DNA of 64,000 bases from Azospirillum sp. TSH64 (GCF_003116035.1 NZ_LGQW01000015.1:7465305-7529304), one strand, 5' to 3'; positions 33,636 through 42,153 are shown, counted from the stretch's first letter. Translations and numbers: made by a program. The notes: generated by a model from the sequence alone, not told the origin.

Positions 33636-34796
33636 ATGACAGACCGCAGCCAGTTCGCCTCGATTCCCCCCGCGCATCCTACTGCGCCAGAGGCTCCGCT
33701 CGCCGGAACGCCGGAACCGGCGACAGAGCCCGTGCCCCCGCCCGGCCATCGCCGCAATCCGCAAACCATCGCAACCGTCGGCCTGTTCGTCATCGCCCTG
33801 CTGTTCGCGCTGTATTTCGGGCGCGACGTGCTGCTGCCGATCATGCTGGCGCTGATCCTGAGTTTCCTGCTGCGGCCGCTGGTCCGCGCGCTCTACCGCG
33901 TCCGCGTGCCGGAAGGCATCGGCGCCGCCATCATGGTGCTATCGCTGTTCAGCGGGGTGCTGCTGGCGGTCTACACCCTGTCGGGCCCGGCGGCGGAATG
34001 GGTCAACCGCATGCCGCGGGTCATGCACGAGCTGGAGTTCAAGCTCGGCGACATCCGCGCCGGCATCGACCGCGCCCGCGAAGCGTCGCGCCAGATCGAA
34101 CAGATCACCAAGGAGACCGGCAACGAGGCCGGACCGGTGCGCGAGGTGGTGGTGCGCGGCCCGACGCTGATGGAACAGGCGGTCAGCCAGGTCGAAACGG
34201 TGCTGGCCAATGTCGTGATCCTGCTGGTGCTGCTCTACTTCTTTCTCGCCCGCGGCCGGCATTCGCTGGAGGCGCTGATCGGCACCATGCGCAACATCGA
34301 CGACCGGGTGCATTACGCCATGGTCGCGGCGACACTGCAGCAGAATATCGCCGCCTATCTGCTGACCATCACGGCCATCAATACCATCCTGGGGCTGGCG
34401 ACCGGCCTGCTGATGTGGCTGTGGGGATTGCCCAACCCGGCGCTGTGGGGGGTGATGGTGGCGCTGGCCAACTACATCCCCTTCATCGGCCCGGCGGTGA
34501 TGACCGGCGTGCTCTTCCTGGTGTCGGTCCTGACCTTCGACAGCCTCGGCACCATCATCCTGCCGCCGCTGTCCTTCGTGGCGCTGACGACCATCGAGGG
34601 CAATTTCCTCACTCCGATGATCGTCGGCCGCCGTCTGTCGCTGAACCCCATCGCAGTGTTCGTGTCGATCCTGTTCTGGGGCTGGCTCTGGGGCATTCCG
34701 GGAGCGCTGCTGGCCGTGCCGATCCTGGCGATCCTGAAGATCCTGTTCGACGCCCACGAACCGCTGAAACCGGTCGGCGCCCTGCTGGGCGACTGA
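33636..34796 (+). CDS. AI-2E family/PerM-type transporter
   Basis: A 386-residue inner-membrane protein of the AI-2E exporter (PerM/TqsA) family with about eight hydrophobic helices. An N-terminal Pro-rich cytosolic tail precedes the first helix (TVGLFVIALLFALYFG). The C-terminal half shows the family pattern GLPNPALWGVMVALANYIPF and LSLNPIAVFVSILFWGW. The substrate is unknown; transport of signal AI-2 is shown for few members only. It stands alone. Confidence 0.88.
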   Translation: MTDRSQFASIPPAHPTAPEAPLAGTPEPATEPVPPPGHRRNPQTIATVGLFVIALLFALYFGRDVLLPIMLALILSFLLRPLVRALYRVRVPEGIGAAIMVLSLFSGVLLAVYTLSGPAAEWVNRMPRVMHELEFKLGDIRAGIDRAREASRQIEQITKETGNEAGPVREVVVRGPTLMEQAVSQVETVLANVVILLVLLYFFLARGRHSLEALIGTMRNIDDRVHYAMVAATLQQNIAAYLLTITAINTILGLATGLLMWLWGLPNPALWGVMVALANYIPFIGPAVMTGVLFLVSVLTFDSLGTIILPPLSFVALTTIEGNFLTPMIVGRRLSLNPIAVFVSILFWGWLWGIPGALLAVPILAILKILFDAHEPLKPVGALLGD

Positions 34797-34825
34797 GGGG
34801 AGCCGACGCCCCCCTCATGTCTCCC

Positions 34826-35839
34826 TCACGCCACCGAGGCCAGCGGCAGGTTCACCAGCAGGTTCTGCGGCTTCAGCGTCAGCCGCCGCGCTTCCGTCAT
34901 CGCCAGCCCCAGATAGACCGGCCGGTCGGCAAGGTCGGGGCGCATGGCGGCGGGATCGGCGAAGTCCAGGCGGAACAGGGCGAGGATGCGGGCCAGCCGC
35001 TCCTCCCCCACCTCGACCCCGTTGTACAGGTCGTTGAGGATCGCGGATGCTGCGCTGTCCAGCCCGACATGCCAGACCCAGCGGTCGTCGCGGATGGTCT
35101 GCACCGGCTGGATTCTGACGGTCACGCCCAGGAAATGCCCGACCCAGGCCTCCAGCACGCGGGCCAGCGCGTCCAGCCCGGCAGCGGCGAAGGTGATGTC
35201 CAGCACCGTGTCGTGGCGGCCGTCGCGTCCCCAGTAGAGCGGGTGGTTTGTCTCGTCCAGAATGTCCAGCTCGACGCTGCGCGGGGTGGTGCCGGCCTCC
35301 ACGACGAGGCGGCCGAGCGAGCCGAAGCCGCCGGACGCCGCCATCGTCTCCACAGTCTCGGCATCGGCGACGCGGACGCGGCCGTCCTCCACCGACACCG
35401 TCTGCTCGCGGAAGAACAGCTCCCCCGCCCGCGCCCGCAGTCCGGACGGCGTTTCGTCGAGGATGCCGCGCAGGATGGCGTGGACCAGCTGGTCGATGAA
35501 CAGGCCGGGCACGCCGCGGGCACCCTCGCGGAACAGGCGGATGTAGCAGCCCTCCAGCGTCCCGGCGGCGAGCAACCGGTCGCGGAAGGCCAGCCAGACC
35601 TGGAAATTCTCCCGTGCGTCCGCATCGGCGATGGCGTCGAGCAGCGGCGCCGGCACGACGCGCGCCGGATCGTCCAGCAGGGCGGCGTGCAGCGTGCGCT
35701 CGGCGTCGCAGGCCTCCTCCGGCGGACGCATCTCGGGCCGGAGCAGGTAGGCGCGCAGAAAATCGGGCGTCACCGCCAGATGGTTGTCGGCGTCGCGGGT
35801 CAACAGGTGGAAACCGGACGCCGTCCAGAAATCGGTCAT
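34826..35839 (-). CDS. DUF6352-like protein of unknown function
   Basis: A 337-residue soluble protein. The N-terminus (DFWTASGFHLL followed by LAVTPDFLRAYLLRPE) is as I recall for the DUF6352 family of proteobacteria; no function is known for that family. No nuclease, methylase or membrane motif is seen. The C-terminal part contains NDLYNGVEVGEERLARIL and ends MTEARRLTLKPQNLLVNL. Start is either the ATG at 35839 or a GTG at 35851. Convergent with the PerM gene; 30 bp separate it from the upstream hydrolase on the same strand, suggesting cotranscription. Confidence 0.6.
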   Translation of the reverse strand: MTDFWTASGFHLLTRDADNHLAVTPDFLRAYLLRPEMRPPEEACDAERTLHAALLDDPARVVPAPLLDAIADADARENFQVWLAFRDRLLAAGTLEGCYIRLFREGARGVPGLFIDQLVHAILRGILDETPSGLRARAGELFFREQTVSVEDGRVRVADAETVETMAASGGFGSLGRLVVEAGTTPRSVELDILDETNHPLYWGRDGRHDTVLDITFAAAGLDALARVLEAWVGHFLGVTVRIQPVQTIRDDRWVWHVGLDSAASAILNDLYNGVEVGEERLARILALFRLDFADPAAMRPDLADRPVYLGLAMTEARRLTLKPQNLLVNLPLASVA

Positions 35840-35869
35840 GCTGCTGGGCACCTTTGGTCCTGAAGGCGC

Positions 35870-36919
35870 CTATCGGACGACAGAGCCGCCGGCCGGCGCA
35901 AGTGTCTTGTGCCCGGCCCCCTTGCCGAGGGTCCTGTCGAGAAAGGCGTCGATGTCCGCCCACACCCGGTCGCGGATGGCGTCGCATTCCATCAGCACCT
36001 CGTGCCGCGCGCCGGGATAGCCGACGAGATGGGCGTTGCCGAGGCGGGCGGCCACCATGCTGTGGGCCTCCGCCCGCACCACCCGGTCCTCCGGCGCGCT
36101 CAGCAGCAGCACCGGCGTGCGAACCCGCTCCAGCGGCAGGACGTGGCGCAGCGCATCCTCCGCATCCAGGGCGGCGGCGACCCAGGCGAAGCTGACACCG
36201 CCGACGCGCAGCTCCGGCCGCTCGGCAAAAGGTCCATGGTAGGCGGCATACCGCCGCGGGTCGGCGGTGATCTTGTTGTCCAGGCTGAAGCGCCCATCGG
36301 CCGGATCGTAATCGCCCTGCCCCAGCGCATAGCGCGCGCCCCAGCCGCAGGCGAGCCCAAGGCTGGCGAGCACCCGCACCAGCCAGCGCGGCAGCGGCCC
36401 GCTGTGGATGGCATACATCGGCGCCGCCAGCAGGACGGCGGCGTAGCGGTCCGGATCGTCGGCGGCATGGCGGACAAGCGCCAGAGTCGCCACCAGCCCG
36501 CCCATCGAATGGGCCAGCAGGATCACCGGCCCGCCCGTCTCCGCCGCGACCGGCGCCACCACCTGCCGATGGATTTCGTCGAGATCGTCCACCAGGGTCG
36601 CGAAATCTGTCAGGTGATGGATCTGCCGGTTGGGCAAAGGCCGGTCGGACAGGCCCTGGTTGCGCCAGTCGACCGCCACGACGCGGAAACCGCGGGCGGT
36701 CAGCGCCTCGGTGGTTTCGGCATATTTCTCGATGAACTCCGCCCGGCCGGTCAGCACCAGCGCCGTGCCGCGGGCCCGCTCCGGCATCGGCCAGACGGCC
36801 ACGCGCAGCCGAGCCCCGTCGGGCATCGTCACCTGACGCATCTCAGCCGGGGCGGACACACCATTGGCGAGGTGATCCGCCGCAAATTCGAATGCAGTCC
36901 AGGCGGCATCATCGGCCAT
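35870..36919 (-). CDS. Alpha/beta hydrolase, lysophospholipase-like
   Basis: A 349-residue cytoplasmic alpha/beta hydrolase of the PldB/monoglyceride lipase group. The oxyanion-hole region ALVLTGRAEFIEKY and the nucleophile elbow LLAHSMGGL (Ser) are clear; the acid and base residues fit LLSAPEDRVV and GARHEVLME. The ATG at 36919 follows AGGGGAG. Predicted substrates are lysophospholipids or monoacylglycerols. Confidence 0.88.
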   Translation of the reverse strand: MADDAAWTAFEFAADHLANGVSAPAEMRQVTMPDGARLRVAVWPMPERARGTALVLTGRAEFIEKYAETTEALTARGFRVVAVDWRNQGLSDRPLPNRQIHHLTDFATLVDDLDEIHRQVVAPVAAETGGPVILLAHSMGGLVATLALVRHAADDPDRYAAVLLAAPMYAIHSGPLPRWLVRVLASLGLACGWGARYALGQGDYDPADGRFSLDNKITADPRRYAAYHGPFAERPELRVGGVSFAWVAAALDAEDALRHVLPLERVRTPVLLLSAPEDRVVRAEAHSMVAARLGNAHLVGYPGARHEVLMECDAIRDRVWADIDAFLDRTLGKGAGHKTLAPAGGSVVR

Positions 36920-37088
36920 GCTTTCTCCCCTGACCGTTGTGTTGTGGACCGGAGGGGCGCCCCCGAGGGCAACCCACTCCGAATTCGTCAAGATATAAGA
37001 AACCAGAAATAGTGGCGATGTCTTGTCCCACTCCTGCGAGGGAACTCTTTTCCTTGAATGGCGTTGGTCCGCCGTTGGAGGTGTACCG

Positions 37089-37667
37089 ATGAAGACAACA
37101 CGCATTATCGTCCTGGCGCTGACCGCCGCGACCCTGTGCGGGACTGCCGTCCCGGTGCTGGCGAACGGGAAGGCCAAGGTTCCGCCCGTGCATGTAGAGC
37201 ATGAGGATGGCGAGGAGATCCTCGTCCACAAGGGGGAAGCGTCCTTCTACAGCCAGAAGTTCCATGGCCGCACCACGGCGAACGGCGAAACGATGAACCA
37301 GAACAAGGCGACCGCCGCCTCGCGCACCCTGCCGCTGGGTTCCAAGGCCACCGTCACCAATCAGGAGAACGGCAAGAGCGTCGACGTCATCGTCAACGAC
37401 CGCGGCCCCTATGTCGACGGCCGCGTGATCGACCTGTCGCGCTCCGCCGCCAAGAAGCTGGACATGATCGAGGACGGCACCGCCCCGGTGAAGGTCGAGG
37501 TCAAGCCGTCGGAACAGCCGACCGACACCGCCCGCGAAAAGGTCGAGGAGAAGGTCGACCAGCTGACCCCCGGCAATCAGGTCGCCCAGGGCGAGGGCAA
37601 CCGGAACAGCGGAAATTCCGGCGGGAGCAGAAGCGACACAGTGTCGCACTCCGGCTCCGGCAAGTAA
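37089..37667 (+). CDS. rlpA: RlpA-like double-psi beta-barrel protein
   Basis: A 192-residue secreted protein. A signal peptide spans about residues 1-25 (IIVLALTAATLC...VLA). The double-psi beta-barrel domain follows: GEASFYSQKFHGRTTANGE, then ASRTLPLGSKATVTN and the catalytic-region NDRGPYVDGRVIDLS. RlpA proteins bind or cleave denuded glycan strands at the division septum. There is no SPOR domain and no lipobox; a Glu-Lys-rich then Ser/Gly-rich tail ends the protein, so septal targeting may differ from the Pseudomonas protein. Confidence 0.88.
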   Translation: MKTTRIIVLALTAATLCGTAVPVLANGKAKVPPVHVEHEDGEEILVHKGEASFYSQKFHGRTTANGETMNQNKATAASRTLPLGSKATVTNQENGKSVDVIVNDRGPYVDGRVIDLSRSAAKKLDMIEDGTAPVKVEVKPSEQPTDTAREKVEEKVDQLTPGNQVAQGEGNRNSGNSGGSRSDTVSHSGSGK

Positions 37668-37674
37668 TGCTGCG

Positions 37675-37706
37675 GCGCGGCGAAAAGGGCTTCCGATTCG
37701 CCGCGC
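37675..37706. terminator. Hairpin after rlpA
   Basis: A perfect 10-bp stem GCGCGGCGAA / TTCGCCGCGC with a 12-base loop lies 7 bp after the stop codon. No T-run follows, so it may be a stability element rather than a terminator. Confidence 0.5.
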
Positions 37707-38132
37707 CTGCCACCCTTATTATATTGCATCGCCAAACCAACCGTCACCATACGGTCAAACCGTTGAAAAGAACAGGACTTCGCCACCGACGCTCCAGACG
37801 GTGGCGAAACAGTCGCATCCATGGCGCCATATCGGTCGGAGCGGCTCGGGCTTTTATGATAAGTCCATGATCCGGCGTGATTTCTCCTGCATTACCTTGG
37901 TTTGTAAGTAATCCTTTACCGTCGTTCCGGCTTCCATTGACGCAAAGCCTGCCGGACGGAGCGGCCGGCGTCCTCGCCAACTTGCGCAGGACGTTAGAGA
38001 TTTTTTTGCATTTTTGGAGGAGACGTGGTGCCATTCCCATCGCTGCGGTGCACATGACGCATTGCAGCGAACGGCACGGCGCCCGGGCGTCAGATGCCGG
38101 AACAGGCACCGAGAGAAAGAGGAATTGCTGCG
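37707..38132. other. 426-bp AT-richer gap between rlpA and phaJ
   Basis: This gap is markedly richer in A and T than the surroundings (for example TTATTATATTGCATC near 37712, TTTATGATAAG near 37854 and a TTTTTTTGCATTTTTGGAGG stretch near 38006-38025). A GGAGGAG site at about 38021 precedes tandem GTG codons that open an 11-codon frame ending at TGA near 38060. No known RNA or protein was recognised; it probably holds the phaJ promoter and leader. Confidence 0.4.
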
Positions 38133-38582
38133 ATGGACGACGTGCGTCAGGTCCGCAAGGATACCGAAGGCTACTGCATCGAAGACCTGTCCGTCGGCAT
38201 GACGGCCAGCTTCGCCAAGACGGTGACGGAAGCCGACATCGTCCTGTTCGCGGGCATTTCCGGCGACACCAACCCGGTCCACATCAACCAGGAATATGCC
38301 GCGACCACCATGTTCCAGGGCCGCATCGCCCACGGCATGCTGACGGTCGGCTTCATCTCGGCCGTTCTCGGCACCAAGCTGCCGGGGCCGGGCTGCATCT
38401 ACATGAGCCAGACCCTGAAGTTCAAGGCGCCGGTCCGCGCCGGCGACACCGTCACCGCCCGCGCCACCGTCACCGAACTGATCCCGGAAAAGCGCCGCTG
38501 CGTCATCAAGACCGTCTGCACCGTCGGCGAGACCGTGGTGGTCGAAGGCGAAGCGCTGCTGATGGTTCCGTCCCGCGGCTGA
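38133..38582 (+). CDS. phaJ: (R)-specific enoyl-CoA hydratase, MaoC-type
   Basis: A 149-residue hot-dog fold protein. The hydratase 2 motif with catalytic Asp and His is present in FAGISGDTNPVHINQEYA, followed by GRIAHGML. PhaJ enzymes hydrate trans-2-enoyl-CoA to (R)-3-hydroxyacyl-CoA, feeding polyhydroxyalkanoate synthesis, an important store in this group. AGAGGA precedes the ATG at 38133. No pha genes flank it, so another MaoC role in acyl-CoA metabolism is possible. Confidence 0.86.
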   Translation: MDDVRQVRKDTEGYCIEDLSVGMTASFAKTVTEADIVLFAGISGDTNPVHINQEYAATTMFQGRIAHGMLTVGFISAVLGTKLPGPGCIYMSQTLKFKAPVRAGDTVTARATVTELIPEKRRCVIKTVCTVGETVVVEGEALLMVPSRG

Positions 38583-38620
38583 TCGCATAGGGCCAATCGG
38601 CCTGTCTGCGAGCGTAAAAC

Positions 38621-38692
38621 ACGCCGGCGCGTTTACCCCGCGCCGGCGTCGGTCTATATAGACGCCCGAGCAAGCGGACCCGCCGGGGTCCG
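38621..38692. promoter_or_regulatory. Three palindromes between phaJ and ribF
   Basis: Three inverted repeats follow one another: an 11-bp perfect stem ACGCCGGCGCG / CGCGCCGGCGT at 38621-38649, the 12-bp palindrome GTCTATATAGAC at 38652-38663, and CGGACCC-GCCG-GGGTCCG at 38675-38692. The first may end the phaJ transcript although no T-run follows; the TATATA palindrome may contain the ribF minus-10 box. No FMN-riboswitch core was recognised. Confidence 0.5.
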
Positions 38693-38712
38693 CCCACAGC
38701 ACCGGGGCGCGC

Positions 38713-39654
38713 ATGCGACTGTACAGACACACCGCCGACCTGCCGGCCGAAGAGCGGGGCGCCGTCGTGGCGCTCGGCAATTTCGACGGCGTCCATCGCG
38801 GGCATCAGACGGTCATCGGCACCGCCCAACGCCTCGCCGCGGAATTGAGGGTGCCGTCCGCCGTCGTCACCTTCGAGCCGCACCCGCGCAGCGTCTTCCG
38901 TCCCGACGACCCGCCCTTCCGCCTGACGCCCTTCCGCGTCAAGACCCGCCACATCGAGGCGCTGGGCGTCGACCAGCTGATCGTCTGCCATTTCGACGAC
39001 GGCTTCCGCCACAAGACCGCGCAGGCCTTCGTCGACGAAATCCTGGTCGGCGGGCTGGGCGTGCGGCATGTCGTCTGCGGCTACGACTTCCTGTTCGGGC
39101 ACAAGCGGTCGGGGGATCCCGCCTTCCTGCTGCAGGCCGGGCGCACCCAGGGCTTCGGCGTGACCGAGGTCGGGCCGGTGTCCGACGAGCAGGGCGGCGT
39201 CTATTCCTCCACCCGCGTGCGCGACGCGCTGACCGCCGGCCGGCCGCGCGAGGCCGCCCATGTGCTGGGCCATCCGTGGGAGATCGAGGGACGTGTCGTC
39301 CATGGCGACCAGCGCGGCCGCACCATCGGCTTCCCCACCGCCAACATCGAGCTGGGCGAGTATCTGCGCCCGGCCTTCGGCGTCTATGCGGTGCGCGCCG
39401 GCATCGACCGCGCCGGTGAGACGGTCTGGCTGCCGGGCGTCGCCAATCTCGGCGCCCGCCCCACCGTGGACGGCACGGTGGCGCGGCTGGAGGCCCACCT
39501 GTTCGATGTCGATCTCGACCTGTACGATCTGCATCTGCGGGTCCAGATGATCGACTTCCTGCGGCCGGAGATGAAGTTCCCCAGCTTCGGTGCGTTGAAG
39601 GACCAGATCGTGCAGGATGCCGCCGCCGCCCGCGCCGTGCTGGCGGCCGGCTGA
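38713..39654 (+). CDS. ribF: Bifunctional riboflavin kinase/FAD synthetase
   Basis: RibF phosphorylates riboflavin to FMN and adenylylates FMN to FAD. The 313-residue protein has the N-terminal adenylyltransferase motif ALGNFDGVHRGHQTVIG with its HRGH nucleotide site, the YSSTRVRDAL patch, and the C-terminal kinase domain with GRTIGFPTANIEL. FAD from this enzyme supplies, among others, FixABC and the ene reductase. A small unknown gene follows 16 bp downstream. Confidence 0.95.
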   Translation: MRLYRHTADLPAEERGAVVALGNFDGVHRGHQTVIGTAQRLAAELRVPSAVVTFEPHPRSVFRPDDPPFRLTPFRVKTRHIEALGVDQLIVCHFDDGFRHKTAQAFVDEILVGGLGVRHVVCGYDFLFGHKRSGDPAFLLQAGRTQGFGVTEVGPVSDEQGGVYSSTRVRDALTAGRPREAAHVLGHPWEIEGRVVHGDQRGRTIGFPTANIELGEYLRPAFGVYAVRAGIDRAGETVWLPGVANLGARPTVDGTVARLEAHLFDVDLDLYDLHLRVQMIDFLRPEMKFPSFGALKDQIVQDAAAARAVLAAG

Positions 39655-39670
39655 CCGGGAGGGGAATTGG

Positions 39671-39856
39671 ATGGAACGGGTCCTGATGCTGCTGTTCATG
39701 CTGAACCAGGGCGGCCCGACCACCCTGGAGTTCGCCAGCATGGAGCAATGCAAGGCGGCCGAGCCGATCATCATCCAGAACTACCGCGAGATGACCGGCA
39801 ACACCGTGCTGTCACGCTGCATCCGCATGACGCTGCCGGCCAACCGGCCGGGATGA
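39671..39856 (+). CDS. Small 61-residue unknown protein after ribF
   Basis: A 61-residue protein with a hydrophobic N-terminus (MERVLMLLFMLNQGGPTTLE) that could be a short signal or anchor, and two cysteines about 22 residues apart (MEQCKAAE, LSRCIRM) which may form a disulfide in the periplasm. GGGAGGGG precedes the ATG, a strong start signal. It is probably cotranslated with ribF. No family recognised. Confidence 0.6.
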   Translation: MERVLMLLFMLNQGGPTTLEFASMEQCKAAEPIIIQNYREMTGNTVLSRCIRMTLPANRPG

Positions 39857-39967
39857 ACGCGCAGCAGGCTTGAACAGGCGGGCGGCGATCCGCACTGGCG
39901 GCGGTGGTTTCATCTGATACAGTGCCGCCCCGTCCCCGCTTCCCGCCGCAAGCCGTCCCGAACCTCC

Positions 39968-41170
39968 ATGCCCCGTCCAGACTCCCTGACCATCCGCATC
40001 CTGCTGACGGCGCTGGTCGCCTTCGGCCCGCTGTCCACCGACCTGTATCTGCCGTCGCTGCCGACGCTGGTGCGGGTGTTCGGCACCGACGTCGCCACGG
40101 TGCAGCTGACCCTGTCGATCTTCCTGGTCGGCTTCGCGGTGTCGCAGCTGGTCTATGGCCCGATGTCGGACCGGTTCGGCCGGCGCCCCACCCTGCTGGT
40201 GGGGGTGACGATCTATCTGGCGGCCAGCGCCGTCTGCGCGATGACCAGCAGCATCGATGCGCTGATCGCCGCCCGCTTCTTCCAGGCGCTGGGCGCCTGC
40301 TGCGGCCCGGTGGTGGCGCGCGCGGTGGTGCGCGACGTGTTCGGGCGCGACCGGGCGGCGACGGTGCTGGCCTATATGTCGATGGCGATGGCGTTGGCCC
40401 CGGCGGTGGGGCCGATGCTGGGCGGGGTGCTGACGGAATGGTTCGGCTGGCGCGCCAACTTCGTGCTGCTGACCGTCTTCGCCTGCTGCATCCTTGCCGC
40501 CGTGTGGTCGATGCTGGGCGAGACCAACGCACATCGCGACGAGGACGCCCTGAGACCGAGCCGGCTGGCGGCGAACTACCTGCTCCTGCTGCGCAACCGC
40601 GGCTTCCTCGGCTATGTGCTGGTGGTCGCCTTCTCCTACAGCGGCATCTTCTCCTTCATCTCAGGCTCGTCCTTCGTGCTGATCGAGCAGATGCACCTGA
40701 CGCCGGCCCAGTATGGCGCCAGCTTCGGCGCGGTGGTGCTGGGCTACATGCTCGGCACCTTCCTGGCCGGGCGGCTGACGCCGCGGCTGGGGGGGCCAAG
40801 GATGATCCGGATCGGCACGCTGCTGTCGATGGGCGGCGGGCTGGTCGGCGGGGCGCTGGCGCTGGCCGGGGTGCTGCACCTGCTGGCCATCGTGGTGCCG
40901 GTCTTCCTGTTCATCCTGGGCACCGGGCTGACCCTGCCGAACGCCAGCGCCAACGCCGTCGGTCCCTACGCCACCATGGCCGGGCTGGCCTCCTCGCTGC
41001 TGGGCTTCGCGCAGATGGCCATCGCCGCGGTCATCGGCATCGTCGTCGGCCACATGAACGACGGCACCGCCCTGCCGATGATGGGGGCCATCGGGCTGGT
41101 CGCCCTGGGGGCGTTGCTGGCGCACCGGCTGCTGGTCATCCCCGCGGCGACGAGCGGGCAATCCGCCTGA
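39968..41170 (+). CDS. Bcr/CflA family drug resistance MFS transporter
   Basis: A 400-residue inner-membrane protein with about 12 hydrophobic helices. The N-terminal pattern GPLSTDLYLPSLPTLVRVFG is the hallmark of the Bcr/CflA branch of the major facilitator superfamily, and motif A is seen in GPMSDRFGRRPTLLVG. Members export bicyclomycin, sulfonamides or cysteine-related compounds. Its last 35 bp overlap the convergent mgtC gene. Confidence 0.91.
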   Translation: MPRPDSLTIRILLTALVAFGPLSTDLYLPSLPTLVRVFGTDVATVQLTLSIFLVGFAVSQLVYGPMSDRFGRRPTLLVGVTIYLAASAVCAMTSSIDALIAARFFQALGACCGPVVARAVVRDVFGRDRAATVLAYMSMAMALAPAVGPMLGGVLTEWFGWRANFVLLTVFACCILAAVWSMLGETNAHRDEDALRPSRLAANYLLLLRNRGFLGYVLVVAFSYSGIFSFISGSSFVLIEQMHLTPAQYGASFGAVVLGYMLGTFLAGRLTPRLGGPRMIRIGTLLSMGGGLVGGALALAGVLHLLAIVVPVFLFILGTGLTLPNASANAVGPYATMAGLASSLLGFAQMAIAAVIGIVVGHMNDGTALPMMGAIGLVALGALLAHRLLVIPAATSGQSA

Positions 41171-41714
41171 TCCGGCCCTGATCGGCGGAGTGACGGGAGG
41201 AATGGCGGGAGGTGCCGCGGCGCTTCCGAGCCTTCCCGGCATCGTCGCCGTCCTCTTTGCCCAACTGCGGGAAGCGATCCAGCAGGATGGTGAACAGGAT
41301 CGTCACCAGCAGGCACAGGCCCAGCGTCATCCCCGCCAGCATGTAATATCCGGCGCCGCAGGCGATCCCCAGCGCGCCGGCCACCCAGATCACCGCAGCG
41401 GTGGTCGCCCCGCGCACGCTGTCGCCCGAGCGGAACATCACGCCGGCACTGATGAAGCCGACCGCCTGGGCGACGCCCTGGATGACGCGGACGGGATCGC
41501 TCGGCCGTTCGTCCCCCGTCGCCTGCAGCCCGGCGTAAAGCTCCAATGCAACCAGCGTGGTCAGCGCACAGCTGATGGATATCAGCGTATGCGTGCGCAA
41601 CCCCGCCGCCTTGCCCCGCATCTCGCGGTCGAGTCCAAGCAAAGCGCCGCAAATGGCCGCCGCCAGCAGCCGCAGCCCGATTTCCTCGGCAGTCAGAACA
41701 CTGGTCAAGCCCAT
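41136..41714 (-). CDS. MgtC/SapB family protein
   Basis: A 192-residue inner-membrane protein of the MgtC/SapB family with about five N-terminal helices. The segment ICGALLGLDREMRGKAAGLRTHTL is the family signature. Members modulate ATP synthase, Mg2+ adaptation or membrane potential; some are plain paralogues of unknown role. The ATG at 41714 is chosen by family length; the 25 codons before it look like leader. A short hairpin (GTCTGCC / GGCAGAC, 41747-41770) lies in its leader. The C-terminal tail is Arg/Ser-rich and its coding overlaps the end of the opposite gene. Confidence 0.86.
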   Translation of the reverse strand: MGLTSVLTAEEIGLRLLAAAICGALLGLDREMRGKAAGLRTHTLISISCALTTLVALELYAGLQATGDERPSDPVRVIQGVAQAVGFISAGVMFRSGDSVRGATTAAVIWVAGALGIACGAGYYMLAGMTLGLCLLVTILFTILLDRFPQLGKEDGDDAGKARKRRGTSRHSSRHSADQGRIRRIARSSPRG

Positions 41715-41783
41715 GAAATCGCTCCGGTTTTTCTGCCCTCCCAACGGTCTGCCACTTTTTTGGGGCAGACGGCATTTTTCACT

Positions 41784-41811
41784 TTGCAATCGTTCGCGTT
41801 GGATCTATGTA
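41784..41811 (+). promoter_or_regulatory. Candidate promoter for decarboxylase leader
   Basis: TTGCAA and TATGTA are separated by 16 bp. This would start transcription near 41818 and give a leader of about 330 nucleotides before the decarboxylase start codon. Confidence 0.35.
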
Positions 41812-41935
41812 ACGCGAACTCGCAAGCGCACGTGCCGCTGGCCCGCCCCTCGGCGTCTCCGAGATGTGGTTATGCAACGACGTAACGCGTGATCCCCGAC
41901 CGTCCCTTAAACAAGGCGGCGACTTGGAGGTTACG

Positions 41936-42058
41936 ATGGTTGATGTTGTTGTGGGTGGGCGCGTGCTCACCCGTCTCCGAAATTTGCCGCTCCTGGACCA
42001 TACGGACAGAACAGGGTTCTGTACGGGGAAATCCAGTATTGGCGGCTTGAGCGCCTGA
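41936..42058 (+). CDS. 40-codon upstream reading frame in decarboxylase leader
   Basis: A short frame with an excellent GGAGG site 5 bp before its ATG, encoding 40 residues (MVDVVVGGRVLTRLRNLPLL then DHTDRTGFCTGKSSIGGLSA). Its distal half and stop codon run through two perfect hairpins. Bacterial ornithine decarboxylase genes can be controlled by leader peptides that sense ornithine or polyamines, and this frame lies 95 bp before such a gene. The sequence is unlike the Escherichia coli SpeFL peptide. Whether it is translated is not known. Confidence 0.5.
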   Translation: MVDVVVGGRVLTRLRNLPLLDHTDRTGFCTGKSSIGGLSA

Positions 42059-42080
42059 TCAGCTTTTTCAGTTGCTGATC
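42006..42080 (+). ncRNA. Structured leader RNA upstream of decarboxylase (speF-type candidate)
   Basis: Two perfect 7-bp hairpins, ACAGAAC-AGG-GTTCTGT (42006-42022) and GATCAGC / GCTGATC (42057-42063 with 42074-42080), lie in the 5' leader of the ornithine/lysine decarboxylase gene. A conserved speF leader motif is known upstream of alphaproteobacterial speF genes; I cannot verify that this matches its consensus. Confidence 0.45.
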
Positions 42081-42153
42081 GGCCCGCTCGGCCGCTCCGT
42101 TCCCCCCGACTTCGCCCTTTCCGTTCCATCATCTTGCGTCCCAGGAGACTGAG

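Noticed and set aside
38583..38712. FMN riboswitch before ribF
   Set aside because: Only simple palindromes are present and the region is too short for the six-helix FMN aptamer.
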